Shown here piece by piece: positions 1-7,110 of a DNA stretch of 12,799 bases (positions are counted from its first letter, which is position 1; the number at the start of each line of letters is the position of its first letter). The notes beneath the pieces were generated by a model, which was not told where the DNA came from, made no database searches, and saw only the letters and a list, made by a program, of their open reading frames with translations. Position numbers and translations under genes: made by a program. This stretch comes from CAYFVU01 sp964594775 (GTDB taxonomy: Bacteria > Spirochaetota > Spirochaetia > DSM-16054 > Sediminispirochaetaceae), in NCBI GenBank assembly GCA_964594775.1, contig CAZQNO010000071.1:1-12799 (forward strand), read 5' to 3'.

Positions 1-2
1 AG

Positions 3-56
3 CACATACCCCCAAAGGGGCTACAACTCATCCGGCGCTACGGCCTCTATGCTTCA
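3..56 (+). mobile_element. Remnant of IS91-family transposase C-terminus
   Basis: The frame starting at base 3 is open to the left edge and reads HIPPKGLQLIRRYGLYAS. This resembles the conserved C-terminal stretch of IS91/ISCR-type Y2 transposases, which typically reads like HIPxKGxQxVRYYGxYS. After this the similarity stops, and the frame runs without a stop codon into the chemoreceptor gene that starts at 126. I infer the 3' end of a transposase gene, cut or decayed, joined to the upstream region of the chemoreceptor. Only 18 residues support this and nothing is visible to the left, so a chance match or an intact element ending here cannot be separated from a relic. Confidence 0.42.
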
Positions 57-125
57 ATTTCATGTATCAGCTTGAATAAAGAGAGAATCGGCGTTACCAT
101 GATGCGCATTGAGGAGGAAAAGTTT

Positions 126-2024
126 ATGAAGCTTCGCACAAAGGTACTGGCATTTGTGTTGGTGATTTCACTACTTTTAGTCGGAGTGTCAATATTCGGC
201 ATGTACAGCATCAGGCGACTCGGTGGCCAGGTCGATGTCATGGCCGAACGGGGGATGCCCGTGATCGTGCAGGTCTCCCGCATTAGTGAACAGAGCAGGC
301 AGCAGTCTATTCTGCTCAACAGGCTGCAGATCTCGCAGATGCAGGGAGAACCGTCGGAAATGGAGAGGATCATCAGAGATATCCAAAGGCTCGACACGGC
401 TATCCGGTCGCTCTTCGACGAGATCCGGAATAACCTGTCTGCACTGTCCGGGAACGTGCAGTATGACATGGAACTGCTGAAGGTGCGGAACGAGTACGAT
501 GCGGTGATGAAAATGGTGAACTCGGTCCTCGATCTCGTACGTTCGAGGGGAGGCGAGTCGGGAATGGAATCGTCGGTACATATGGTGGAGATGGTCGAAA
601 AACGCCAAGCACGTTTTCTCGAAAATCTCGACGAGCTGCGCTCGCAGGTCGGAGCGCTCGCCGACGAGTCCGCAGGGGAGCTGCAGGAGCTCAAGAACGA
701 TGCAATGGCGATCTTCACCCTCCTGCCGCTCTTTGCCATCGTCATAGGCATCGCTATGGCTGTGTACCTCATTGCCACGATCAACCGTCAGCTCGGAGCC
801 GACCCCGCCTACGTGGCGGGCATCGCACGGCGAATCGCCGACGGCGATCTTCGTGAGCAAGAGAGTGAGGGAGCGGGGAGGAAACCGAGGGGACTTCTCG
901 CCTCGATGTACGAGATGCGCGAGGGAGTCTCGCTGATCGTGAAGAAGACCCTCGAGCGCGTGGAAGAGACGCGAAGCGAAACGGGGGAACTCTCTTCGAT
1001 GAGCGCCGAAACCTCCTCCGCCGCCGAGGAGATAGGCGCAACCATCTCCTCCCTCGCCGACAGGATCTCGGGGCTCTCTGAGAGTGTTGAATCGAACTCC
1101 TCCTCGGTGCAGCACATCAGGCGGAGCATCGACGAGCTCGGTGAGCAGGTCGAGAACCAGTCGTCTGCAGTCTCCCAGACCTCCGCCTCAATGGAGGAGA
1201 TGAGCGCGTCACTGCAGAACATCGCGAGGACCGCCCACGAGAAGAAGGAATCCTCCGGGCAACTCGTCGAATCGGTGCAGCAGGGGAGAGAAAACGTGGA
1301 CAAGACGGTTGAGCAAGTCGACGAGCTTAGTCGCCATGCCGCGGAAATCCAGGATGTCATTGGCATCATCAACTCGGTCTCCTCACAGACCAATCTGCTT
1401 TCGATGAATGCGGCCATCGAGGCGGCCCACGCCGGAGAGTCGGGAAAAGGCTTTGCCGTGGTCGCCGAGGAGATCCGCAAGCTCGCCGAAAGCACCTCAC
1501 AGAACGCAAAGAAGATAGGAGACAACCTGAAACAGAACGACGAGATCATCGAGCGACTGCAGAACTCTTTCGGGGGGACGAGAAAGTTCTACGAGGAGGT
1601 CGAGCGACATGCCGGCGAAACGAGCACCGCCTTCACGGAGATACTCAATACCCTCGATGAGCTGTCCACCGGAGCGGAAGAGATCCAAAATGCCGTGCAG
1701 ACCCTTTCCGAGACCAGCGATTCCGTGAAGGGTGGAGCCGAGGAGATCCAGCGGAATATCGCGCTGATCGACGAGTCGACAGGCTCGGAGAAACAAATTT
1801 CGAAAGAGGTCCTGTCGGCTATGCAGGAGATGCGCTACGGTGCTCAGGAAATTAGCGAGGCGATACACAGCCTCAATTCGTCGATCGAGTCGATCACCGA
1901 GTCGATGAACGGCATAGTGAAGCAGGTCTCCACATTTAAAATAAGAGACGAGGAGCAGGAAGGCGAAATCGTACAGGCCGACGCTGAAAGCGATGAGCCT
2001 GAGCCCGAGAGCGGTGCTCGATGA
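126..2024 (+). CDS. Methyl-accepting chemotaxis protein
   Basis: Membrane chemoreceptor of 632 residues that would signal to CheA/CheW. The ATG at 126 is chosen because GAGGAGG lies 8 nt upstream (111-117) and the product then opens with a basic MKLRTK followed by a hydrophobic segment (residues about 7-26). An upstream in-frame TTG at 72 has no such site. Residues about 30-193 form a mostly helical extracytoplasmic region of the 4-helix-bundle sensor kind. The second membrane segment is about 194-217, followed by a HAMP domain containing LGADPAYVAGIARRIADGDL. The rest is the long coiled-coil signalling domain, with the hairpin tip at about 416-440 (NSVSSQTNLLSMNAAIEAAHAG). The tip variant SMNAAIEAAHAG is frequent in spirochaetes and clostridia. 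There is no C-terminal NWETF-like receptor tail for CheR; the tail is acidic. The ligand cannot be deduced. The stop overlaps the next start by ATGA. Confidence 0.95.
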   Translation: MKLRTKVLAFVLVISLLLVGVSIFGMYSIRRLGGQVDVMAERGMPVIVQVSRISEQSRQQSILLNRLQISQMQGEPSEMERIIRDIQRLDTAIRSLFDEIRNNLSALSGNVQYDMELLKVRNEYDAVMKMVNSVLDLVRSRGGESGMESSVHMVEMVEKRQARFLENLDELRSQVGALADESAGELQELKNDAMAIFTLLPLFAIVIGIAMAVYLIATINRQLGADPAYVAGIARRIADGDLREQESEGAGRKPRGLLASMYEMREGVSLIVKKTLERVEETRSETGELSSMSAETSSAAEEIGATISSLADRISGLSESVESNSSSVQHIRRSIDELGEQVENQSSAVSQTSASMEEMSASLQNIARTAHEKKESSGQLVESVQQGRENVDKTVEQVDELSRHAAEIQDVIGIINSVSSQTNLLSMNAAIEAAHAGESGKGFAVVAEEIRKLAESTSQNAKKIGDNLKQNDEIIERLQNSFGGTRKFYEEVERHAGETSTAFTEILNTLDELSTGAEEIQNAVQTLSETSDSVKGGAEEIQRNIALIDESTGSEKQISKEVLSAMQEMRYGAQEISEAIHSLNSSIESITESMNGIVKQVSTFKIRDEEQEGEIVQADAESDEPEPESGAR

Positions 2025-2713
2025 GATCGCCGGAAAGCCTCGATGGCGGGCGGGTCGGCGAACTGCGCTACATCCTCACCGACATAGACGACACTCTCAC
2101 CGAGGACGGAAAGCTCCTTCCCGAGGCATTCGAGGCAATGTGGCAACTCGCCAAGACCGGATTCAGGATCATACCGGTTACCGGCCCTCCTGCCGGATGG
2201 TGCGACATGATCATTCGGCAGTGGCCCGTCGATGCGGTGGTCGGAGAAAACGGCGCCTTCGTCTATTACAGCGACTATCCCCTCGGCATGCGGGGTGCCG
2301 ACGTCGGGGAGGCCGAGGCGGGACCGCACGAGACCTTCATACACCCCTCCGTTGGCACCGGAGGCATCTCCTCGTGTCTATCGGAAGTGAAGCGTGAGGT
2401 GCTCAGGCGGGTTCCGGAGGTAAGGTGCGCGAAGGACCAGCCGTTTCGGATCTACGACCTGGCCATCGACTACAGGGAAGACTAACCGAAGCTGGAGACG
2501 AGGACAGCCGAGGAGGTAGTCGCCGTGTACAACAAGATGGGTACCGAGGCAAAGATCAGCTCGATCCACGTGAACACCTGGTTCGGTGCCTATGACAAGC
2601 TCGATACCACCCTCCGTTTTCTGCGGGAAGTGAGGAACAGTGAAGAGGATAAGGCGAAGCGGCGGGTTCTATTCTGCGATGACTCCCCGATGATGAGTTT
2701 CTGCAGCGCATAA
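2021..2713 (+). pseudogene. Decayed HAD-superfamily sugar phosphatase (type IIB-like)
   Basis: Starts by 4-nt overlap (ATGA) with the chemoreceptor. Motif I is intact (DIDDTLTEDG), followed by family-typical text such as PVTGPPAGWCDMI and VDAVVGENGAFVYY, as in Cof/sucrose-phosphatase-like HAD proteins. A TAA at 2483-2485 interrupts the frame after DYRED (residue 154). Directly after it the same frame continues with family-like sequence (VVAVYNKMGTEAKISSIHVN, WFGAYDKLDTT). The magnesium-binding motif IV, normally like FVGDSPND, reads FCDDSPMMSF, which could follow from loss of one A in an ancestral CCGAATGATGAG. The frame ends at 2713 about 30-40 residues short of the usual end. Nonsense codon, damaged motif IV and missing tail together indicate a pseudogene. 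The short intact ORF 2021-2485 would lack the cap end and motif IV and is unlikely to be active. Confidence 0.82.
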
Positions 2714-2778
2714 TAGGTAAGCACAATAGTACTCGGCCTCTATATACTCTTTTCAAGCGTCTTACTATAGACGGGATA

Positions 2779-3900
2779 CTAGCGTATCCGCCTCAACTCG
2801 TAATCGCTAGTGACGCCGAACTGCTTCTGCAAATACTTGAAGCTCGTATCACTCGGTGATTCATCCCAGACCTCGCGAAAGATATTGGAGTGCGTCCCGC
2901 TGATCTTTTCTCTGTATCGGCTCGAAGAGAGCGGTTTGGACGCGCTCACCAGGTCGAGGCTCGCCCTGTCGAGGGCAAATGGGTTCTCCGAAGCAAGTAT
3001 TCCCACATCCTCCACTATCGGCACGTCGTTCGCCGGCCAGCAATCGCAGTCGGGAGTAATATTGACGGCAAAATTGAAATAGAAGGCATTCTCTCCGAAG
3101 TAGGAACTGATACCGTAGGCATATTCGCTCACCTTTTCGATAAAGACGGCGAGGTCCGAGCTGCTGCCGGCCTCCATGGCCTCGTAGTTGCAGGCGGCAA
3201 CGCATTGGCCGCAGCCGATGCAGATATTGTAGTCTATGCGGGCCTTTTTATTTTTCATCTCGACGGCGCCCACCGGGCAGGCGCGGTAGCATTGTTTGCA
3301 ACCGATGCACTTACCGGTATTTACCTCCGGTTTCGTTTCGGCGTGCTGCTCTCTCTTACCGGAAATGGAGGCGCATCCCATGGAGAGGTTCTTGATGCTG
3401 CCGGCAAAGCCTGCCTCAATATGCCCCTTGAAATGGCTGAGAAGAACGATCTTGTCCGCCTGAGCAATCCCGCCGGCGATTTTCACCTTGTCGAACCTCT
3501 TGCCCGGCACTTCGACCTCCCGATAATCGAGACCCCGCACCCCGTCTGCGGGAATAAACGGTGCTCCGACGGTGGCGTACGTAAACCCGTGCTGGACCGC
3601 CGTAAGACTGTGCACCACCCCATTTTGTCTACCGCCGGAGTAGAGGGTATTTGTATCGGTACAAAAGGGGTGAGCGCCCCTTGCTTTAACTTCTTCGGCA
3701 ACTATTCGGGCATAGTTTGGATTGAGGTAAGCGAGATTCTCCCGTTCCCCTACGTGAACCTTAAGCGCCACCAGTTCTCCCTCGCGAATTGTCTCGAAGA
3801 AACTGCTCTTTTTGAGAATTTTTCTAAATTTCGCTTCCAACGAATTGCCGAATTCCGTCTGCATGTCCGTGTAGAAAACTGTCTTTTTCTCTTTCTTCAT
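2779..3900 (-). CDS. DUF362 domain protein with two 4Fe-4S ferredoxin motifs
   Basis: A 373-residue soluble protein with the DUF362 fold around a bacterial-type double 4Fe-4S ferredoxin insert. The N-terminal half shows family-typical stretches (VALKVHVGE, HFKGHIEAGFAGSIKNLSMGC). The cluster ligands are C198, C201, C204, C208 (CIGCKQCYRACP) and C227, C230, C233, C237 (CIGCGQCVAACN). No signal peptide or membrane segment is seen. DUF362 proteins are thought to be iron-sulfur redox proteins, but no common reaction is established and I infer none. The ATG at 3900 has only a weak ribosome site (AGCGGT). The gene lies 26 bp behind the ROK regulator on the same strand, so it may be co-transcribed with it; a possible separate promoter lies in the gap. 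Whether it serves the divergent sulfonate operon is unknown. Confidence 0.85.
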   Translation of the reverse strand: MKKEKKTVFYTDMQTEFGNSLEAKFRKILKKSSFFETIREGELVALKVHVGERENLAYLNPNYARIVAEEVKARGAHPFCTDTNTLYSGGRQNGVVHSLTAVQHGFTYATVGAPFIPADGVRGLDYREVEVPGKRFDKVKIAGGIAQADKIVLLSHFKGHIEAGFAGSIKNLSMGCASISGKREQHAETKPEVNTGKCIGCKQCYRACPVGAVEMKNKKARIDYNICIGCGQCVAACNYEAMEAGSSSDLAVFIEKVSEYAYGISSYFGENAFYFNFAVNITPDCDCWPANDVPIVEDVGILASENPFALDRASLDLVSASKPLSSSRYREKISGTHSNIFREVWDESPSDTSFKYLQKQFGVTSDYELRRIR

Positions 3901-3906
3901 ACCGCT

Positions 3907-3934
3907 ATTATATGCGGAAGCGGGCGCTAGTTAA
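3907..3934 (-). promoter_or_regulatory. Possible promoter ahead of the DUF362 gene
   Basis: On the minus strand the gap between the ROK gene and the DUF362 gene contains a perfect TATAAT (3912-3907). A TTAACT that matches the -35 consensus at four of six positions lies 16 nt upstream (3934-3929). The TATAAT is only 6 nt from the ATG at 3900, so a transcript from here would have almost no leader. This would fit the poor Shine-Dalgarno site of that gene. It could equally be chance in an AT-rich gap. Confidence 0.25.
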
Positions 3935-5105
3935 AGAACTTATCGAGAACGAGGTCCGCCGCCCCGATACCGGCGAGTATCGGGTCGTATCGGCAGGAAA
4001 GGACGGCACATTCATCGCCGACCGTTCCGTTCGGCTCTCCGCAGAGAGAGGCAGAAACTTTACTAGAAAAATATTCGGAAAGGGCCGCCGATCGGCTGAC
4101 AATGAGGAAAGAATCCGGCCCGAAGAGCTGGAAAAGACTTCGCATGCCGCCGGCGAGGAGCTCCGCCTTCTTCTCTAATACCTTCAGTACTCCCGGATGG
4201 CCCGTTTCTATGAGACTGTCGAGTTTATCGATTGTACGAGACTGCTCGGCGCCGGAATCGGGAAAAAGGGCGGCGATATCGGAGAGAATCGCCTCTTCAG
4301 AGATGTACGGCTCGAGGCAGCCTCTTCGCCCGCAGCTGCAGGGCCGGCCGTTCGCCTCTACCAGCATGTGTCCGAGCTCGAGAGTAGTCCGGTTTCTTGT
4401 CACAAAGAGATCCCCCTGATGAATGAAGGAACCTCCTACCCCGCTGCGAATAAGTACGGTGAGGAGAGCTTCGTGGTCTTTCGCCACACCGTAGCGGTAC
4501 TCACTCAAACCCACTACTGCAGCATTATTATGAAGAAAAACGGGAAGCCCAAAGGTCTCCTCCATTTTAGCCTTTAGGGAGAAATTCCGCATTCCCGGAA
4601 TTCTTCCGTAGTAGAGCACCGTCCCCTCTTCGATATCCAGACGCCCCGGTGCTCCCATCCCGATTCCCAAAACCCTGCTCCGCTGCACTCCGGATTGCTT
4701 GAGCGCCTCCTCCGCAAGACCCTCAAGCTTCTCGACCATCTGTCCGGCATTCAAAGGGTGGGGAAATTCGGTAACTTTCTTGTATACAGGATCTCCGGCG
4801 AAATTCACGACTACAACAGAAGCGGACCCAACCCAAAAGTCGATTCCTACAATGTATCTCGCATCGGCATTTATCCGATAATAGACCGGACGCCGGCCCT
4901 TTTTGTCTCCTGTTTCGATTTTCTTTTCGAAGACTTCGATAAAGCCGGCTTCCTCGAGGCTGGAGAAAATCCGAAAGACGGTAGGCGGTTTCAGTCCCGT
5001 CCGCTGCACGACATCCGACTGGCTTACTCCATCGCTCTTGTGGATTATCTTGAGCACCAACTTTTCATTCTGCTGACGAATATCGTTTCCTCGCAGAGGC
5101 TCCAT
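3927..5105 (-). CDS. ROK-family transcriptional repressor
   Basis: A 392-residue ROK regulator. Residues about 12-60 form a winged helix-turn-helix (DGVSQSDVVQRTGLKPPTVF is the helix-turn-helix part). The rest is the sugar-kinase-like ROK domain with the zinc motif E243-L-G-H246 and CSCGRRGC (C256, C258, C263). The kinase signature is lost: the ATP-loop region reads IDFWVGSASV instead of DxGGT, and the catalytic Asp of the usual NDAN is replaced (HNNAA, residues 192-196). It should therefore bind a sugar-like effector without phosphorylating it. The start at ATG 5105 is preferred over the GTG at 5114 because GGGAGAGG (5122-5115) sits 9 nt before the ATG but directly abuts the GTG. It is divergent from the sqw-like operon, so it is the obvious candidate regulator; the effector may be a sulfosugar or an intermediate (inference). 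Confidence 0.92.
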   Translation of the reverse strand: MEPLRGNDIRQQNEKLVLKIIHKSDGVSQSDVVQRTGLKPPTVFRIFSSLEEAGFIEVFEKKIETGDKKGRRPVYYRINADARYIVGIDFWVGSASVVVVNFAGDPVYKKVTEFPHPLNAGQMVEKLEGLAEEALKQSGVQRSRVLGIGMGAPGRLDIEEGTVLYYGRIPGMRNFSLKAKMEETFGLPVFLHNNAAVVGLSEYRYGVAKDHEALLTVLIRSGVGGSFIHQGDLFVTRNRTTLELGHMLVEANGRPCSCGRRGCLEPYISEEAILSDIAALFPDSGAEQSRTIDKLDSLIETGHPGVLKVLEKKAELLAGGMRSLFQLFGPDSFLIVSRSAALSEYFSSKVSASLCGEPNGTVGDECAVLSCRYDPILAGIGAADLVLDKFFN

Positions 5106-5131
5106 CTTTTCCACCCTCTCCCTATATTTTG

Positions 5132-5154
5132 TTTTCTTTCTTTCAGTAAATAAC
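5132..5154. promoter_or_regulatory. Degenerate second copy of the inverted-repeat operator
   Basis: The half-site GTAAATAAC at 5146-5154 matches eight of nine bases of the right arm of the perfect operator at 5249-5271. With the same 5-nt spacer, the left half TTTTCTTTC (5132-5140) matches six of nine bases of that operator's left arm. It lies between the ROK start codon and the middle of the divergent region, where it could serve autoregulation of the ROK gene. It may also be a chance AT-rich match. Confidence 0.35.
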
Positions 5155-5200
5155 TAGCTAAAATAGTAGCAGAGACGGAGCCGTATGTACAGCTTTTTCT

Positions 5201-5216
5201 GGAATTTTCCAATTCC
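5201..5216. repeat. Short inverted repeat in the divergent promoter region
   Basis: GGAATT and AATTCC form perfect 6-bp arms separated by TTCC, just upstream of the -35 box of the operon promoter. It is unlike the TTTATTTAC repeat, so if it binds a protein this would be a different one, perhaps an activator. The short arms make chance possible. Confidence 0.25.
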
Positions 5217-5221
5217 GCCCC

Positions 5222-5250
5222 TTGGCAGGAGAAAAAGAATGTTCTATATT
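5222..5250 (+). promoter_or_regulatory. Sigma70-type promoter of the sulfo-TK operon
   Basis: TTGGCA (5222-5227) and TATATT (5245-5250) are separated by exactly 17 nt and each differ from the consensus at one position. The predicted start of transcription is near 5257, giving a leader of about 25 nt with AAGGAG (5271-5276) 6 nt before the ATG at 5283. The -10 box overlaps the left arm of the inverted repeat at 5249-5271, so a protein bound there would block the promoter. Confidence 0.62.
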
Positions 5251-5271
5251 TATTTACAGGAAGTAAATAAA
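5249..5271. promoter_or_regulatory. Inverted-repeat operator, likely ROK repressor site
   Basis: TTTATTTAC (5249-5257), spacer AGGAA, GTAAATAAA (5263-5271): perfect 9-bp arms. It covers the end of the -10 box, the predicted transcription start and the edge of the Shine-Dalgarno site of the first operon gene. AT-rich TTATTT-type half-sites are also seen in operators of the ROK proteins NagC and Mlc. The position and the divergent ROK gene make this the probable repressor site; binding is inferred. Confidence 0.62.
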
Positions 5272-5282
5272 AGGAGACCACT

Positions 5283-6158
5283 ATGGATCAAGCTACACTT
5301 ACGGTGCTTGAAGAGAAGGCACTTCGCATTCGATCCCTCACCATCGACGCGATCGGCTATCTAGGGGTGGGTCACATCGGCGGTTCGCTGTCGATTATCG
5401 AGCTTCTCACCATTCTCTATCACCGGCACATGACGCTCGACCCGAAAGACCCAAAGAAGCGGGACCGGGACCAGCTCGTGCTCTCAAAGGGACACGCCGG
5501 GCCGGCTCTCTACAGCGTTCTCGCAGTTAAGGGGTACTTCCCCATCGAGTGGCTCCATACTCTCAACGAGGGGGGAACAAAACTGCCGAGTCATGCAGAC
5601 ATGCACCTCACCCCCGGCATCGACATGTCCGCCGGCTCCCTCGGTCAGGGGCTCTCTGCCGCCATAGGAAAGGCACTGGGAAACAAGCTTGATGGTATCG
5701 GCAGTACGATCTACGTTATCATCGGTGACGGAGAGAGCAACGAGGGGCAAGTTTGGGAAGCTGCGATGAGTGCGGCCCATTTTCAACTGGACAATCTCAT
5801 CGCCTTTACCGACTACAACAAAATGCAGATCGACGGGTACACCCAGGACATAATGGACCTCGACGATCTGGGAGCAAAATGGACAGGATTCGGGTGGAAG
5901 GTGCTGCGTGTGGACGGACACGATTTTGCAGCCCTCAACCGGGCAATCGGCAAGGCCAAAGCTGAGCGCTGCAGGCCGACGATGATCATCATGGACACGA
6001 TCAAGGGTAAGGGTGCCTACTTCGCAGAAGCGAAGCTGTCGAATCACAACATGCCCTTCGACTATGAGACGGCAAAGGAAGCGATCCGACGTCTCGAAGA
6101 AGAGGCAAAACAGAAGAACGCAGCCCGTGAAAACGCGAAGAGCGGGAAAGGAGCATAA
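5283..6158 (+). CDS. sqwG: Split transketolase, N-terminal (TPP-binding) subunit, SqwG-like
   Basis: A 291-residue protein equal to the N-terminal half of transketolase. Visible motifs are GHIGGSLS (30-37, with H31), SKGHAGPALY (68-77), GSLGQGL (118-124) and the thiamine-diphosphate/magnesium motif GDGESNEGQ (148-156) with the distal Asn in DYNKMQIDG (N179). AAGGAG lies 6 nt before the ATG. It needs the C-terminal subunit encoded directly downstream. Split transketolases occur in several carbohydrate pathways, but together with the following isomerase, acylating dehydrogenase and ADP-forming ligase the best match is SqwGH of the sulfo-TK pathway. SqwGH acts twice: sulfofructose plus glyceraldehyde-3-phosphate gives sulfoerythrose plus xylulose-5-phosphate, and sulfoerythrulose plus glyceraldehyde-3-phosphate gives sulfoacetaldehyde plus xylulose-5-phosphate. 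The protein family is certain; the substrate is inferred from context. It is the first gene of the operon. Confidence 0.9.
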   Translation: MDQATLTVLEEKALRIRSLTIDAIGYLGVGHIGGSLSIIELLTILYHRHMTLDPKDPKKRDRDQLVLSKGHAGPALYSVLAVKGYFPIEWLHTLNEGGTKLPSHADMHLTPGIDMSAGSLGQGLSAAIGKALGNKLDGIGSTIYVIIGDGESNEGQVWEAAMSAAHFQLDNLIAFTDYNKMQIDGYTQDIMDLDDLGAKWTGFGWKVLRVDGHDFAALNRAIGKAKAERCRPTMIIMDTIKGKGAYFAEAKLSNHNMPFDYETAKEAIRRLEEEAKQKNAARENAKSGKGA

Positions 6159-7106
6159 ATGATGAGCACAACACAAGACATGCGGGCAAGCTATAACGAT
6201 ACCCTTATCGAACTGGCCGAGAAAGACGATAGGATTGTGGTTCTCGAAGCAGACCTCATGAAGGCCAGCGGAACCGTTCCCTTCAAGGAACGATTTCCCG
6301 AACGAACCTTCGATATGGGTGTAGCGGAAGCAAACATGGTAGGTGTCGCTGCGGGATTATCTTCGGTGGGGAAGATTCCTTTTGCCGCATCCTTTACAAG
6401 CTTTGCCGGTCGAAAAACCTATGACCAGTTCTTTATTTCGGCAAACTACGCCCGTCTCAACGTCAAACTGGTAGGAACAGATCCTGGAATAAGCGCCGTC
6501 TACAACGGGGGGACCCACATGTCCTTCGAAGACGGCGGCATCATGCGGGACATTCCGAAACTCGTCGTTTTCGAACCTTCCGACAATATCAGCCTCAGGG
6601 CTTTGGTCAAAAAGAGCGCCGACTACTATGGATGCACCTATATGAGACTACACAGGAAGGGTGGTCAAAATATCCACTCCAAAAAGACCGATTTTCAGCT
6701 GGGAAAGGGAGTCGTGCTGAGGGACGGTACGGACATTACCATTATAGCCACCGGTTTTCTTCTCGTCCCGGAAGCATTGGCGGCGGCGGAAGCCTTGGAG
6801 AAAGAGGGAATCTCCGCGGCGGTAATCGACATGCACACAGTCAAACCGATAGACCGGGACCTGGTCGTCCACTACGCAAAAAAAACCGGCGCGATTGTCA
6901 CCTGTGAAAACCATCAAGTGATGAATTATCTCGGCTCTGCGGTGGCGGAAGTCCTTTCGGAAGAACACCCGACCATCATGGGCCGAGTTGGAGTTCAGGA
7001 TGAGTTCGGCGAGGTTGGTACTCTCGATTACCTCAAGGAGCGTTTCGGCCTCAACGCCGATGAAATCCTGAAGAAGGCAAAAGAAGTTCTCAAAAAGAAG
7101 GAGTAG
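6159..7106 (+). CDS. sqwH: Split transketolase, C-terminal subunit, SqwH-like
   Basis: A 315-residue partner of the preceding subunit, holding the pyrimidine-binding and C-terminal transketolase domains. GVAEANMVG (about residues 54-62) carries the Glu that activates the thiamine ring; NGGTHMSFEDGGIMRD is the conserved His/acid loop near the substrate channel. The last third (GTDITIIATGF, AAVIDMHTVKP, TCENHQVMNYLGSAV) is the usual C-terminal domain. The TAA of the first subunit directly abuts the ATG at 6159; a second ATG follows at 6162. AAAGGAG (6147-6153) is 5 or 8 nt away, so either start is possible. Tight coupling of the two genes fits equal amounts of a heteromeric enzyme. Its assigned role in sulfosugar C2 transfer rests on the operon, not on residues I can identify. 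Confidence 0.9.
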   Translation: MMSTTQDMRASYNDTLIELAEKDDRIVVLEADLMKASGTVPFKERFPERTFDMGVAEANMVGVAAGLSSVGKIPFAASFTSFAGRKTYDQFFISANYARLNVKLVGTDPGISAVYNGGTHMSFEDGGIMRDIPKLVVFEPSDNISLRALVKKSADYYGCTYMRLHRKGGQNIHSKKTDFQLGKGVVLRDGTDITIIATGFLLVPEALAAAEALEKEGISAAVIDMHTVKPIDRDLVVHYAKKTGAIVTCENHQVMNYLGSAVAEVLSEEHPTIMGRVGVQDEFGEVGTLDYLKERFGLNADEILKKAKEVLKKKE

Positions 7107-7110
7107 AAGA

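Noticed and set aside
9..20. CCCC-AAA-GGGG hairpin near the left edge as a terminator
   Set aside because: The loop is 3 nt and no T-run follows; it also lies inside the transposase-like reading frame.
72..125. Upstream TTG start for the chemoreceptor at 72
   Set aside because: It would add 18 polar residues before the first membrane segment and lacks a ribosome site, while ATG 126 has GAGGAGG at ideal distance.
2483..2485. TAA as a recoded or read-through codon in the HAD gene
   Set aside because: No recoding element is recognisable, and further damage to motif IV and the C-terminus points to decay.
2890..3930. Long plus-strand ORF opposite the DUF362 gene
   Set aside because: It is the antisense shadow of a gene with clear cysteine motifs; no family-like sequence or good start is seen.
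5283..7106. Apulose-4-phosphate transketolase (AptAB) or a housekeeping transketolase
   Set aside because: No apiose isomerase, apulose kinase or other pentose-pathway genes are nearby, and the downstream acylating dehydrogenase and ligase fit sulfo-TK better. Not fully excluded from sequence alone.
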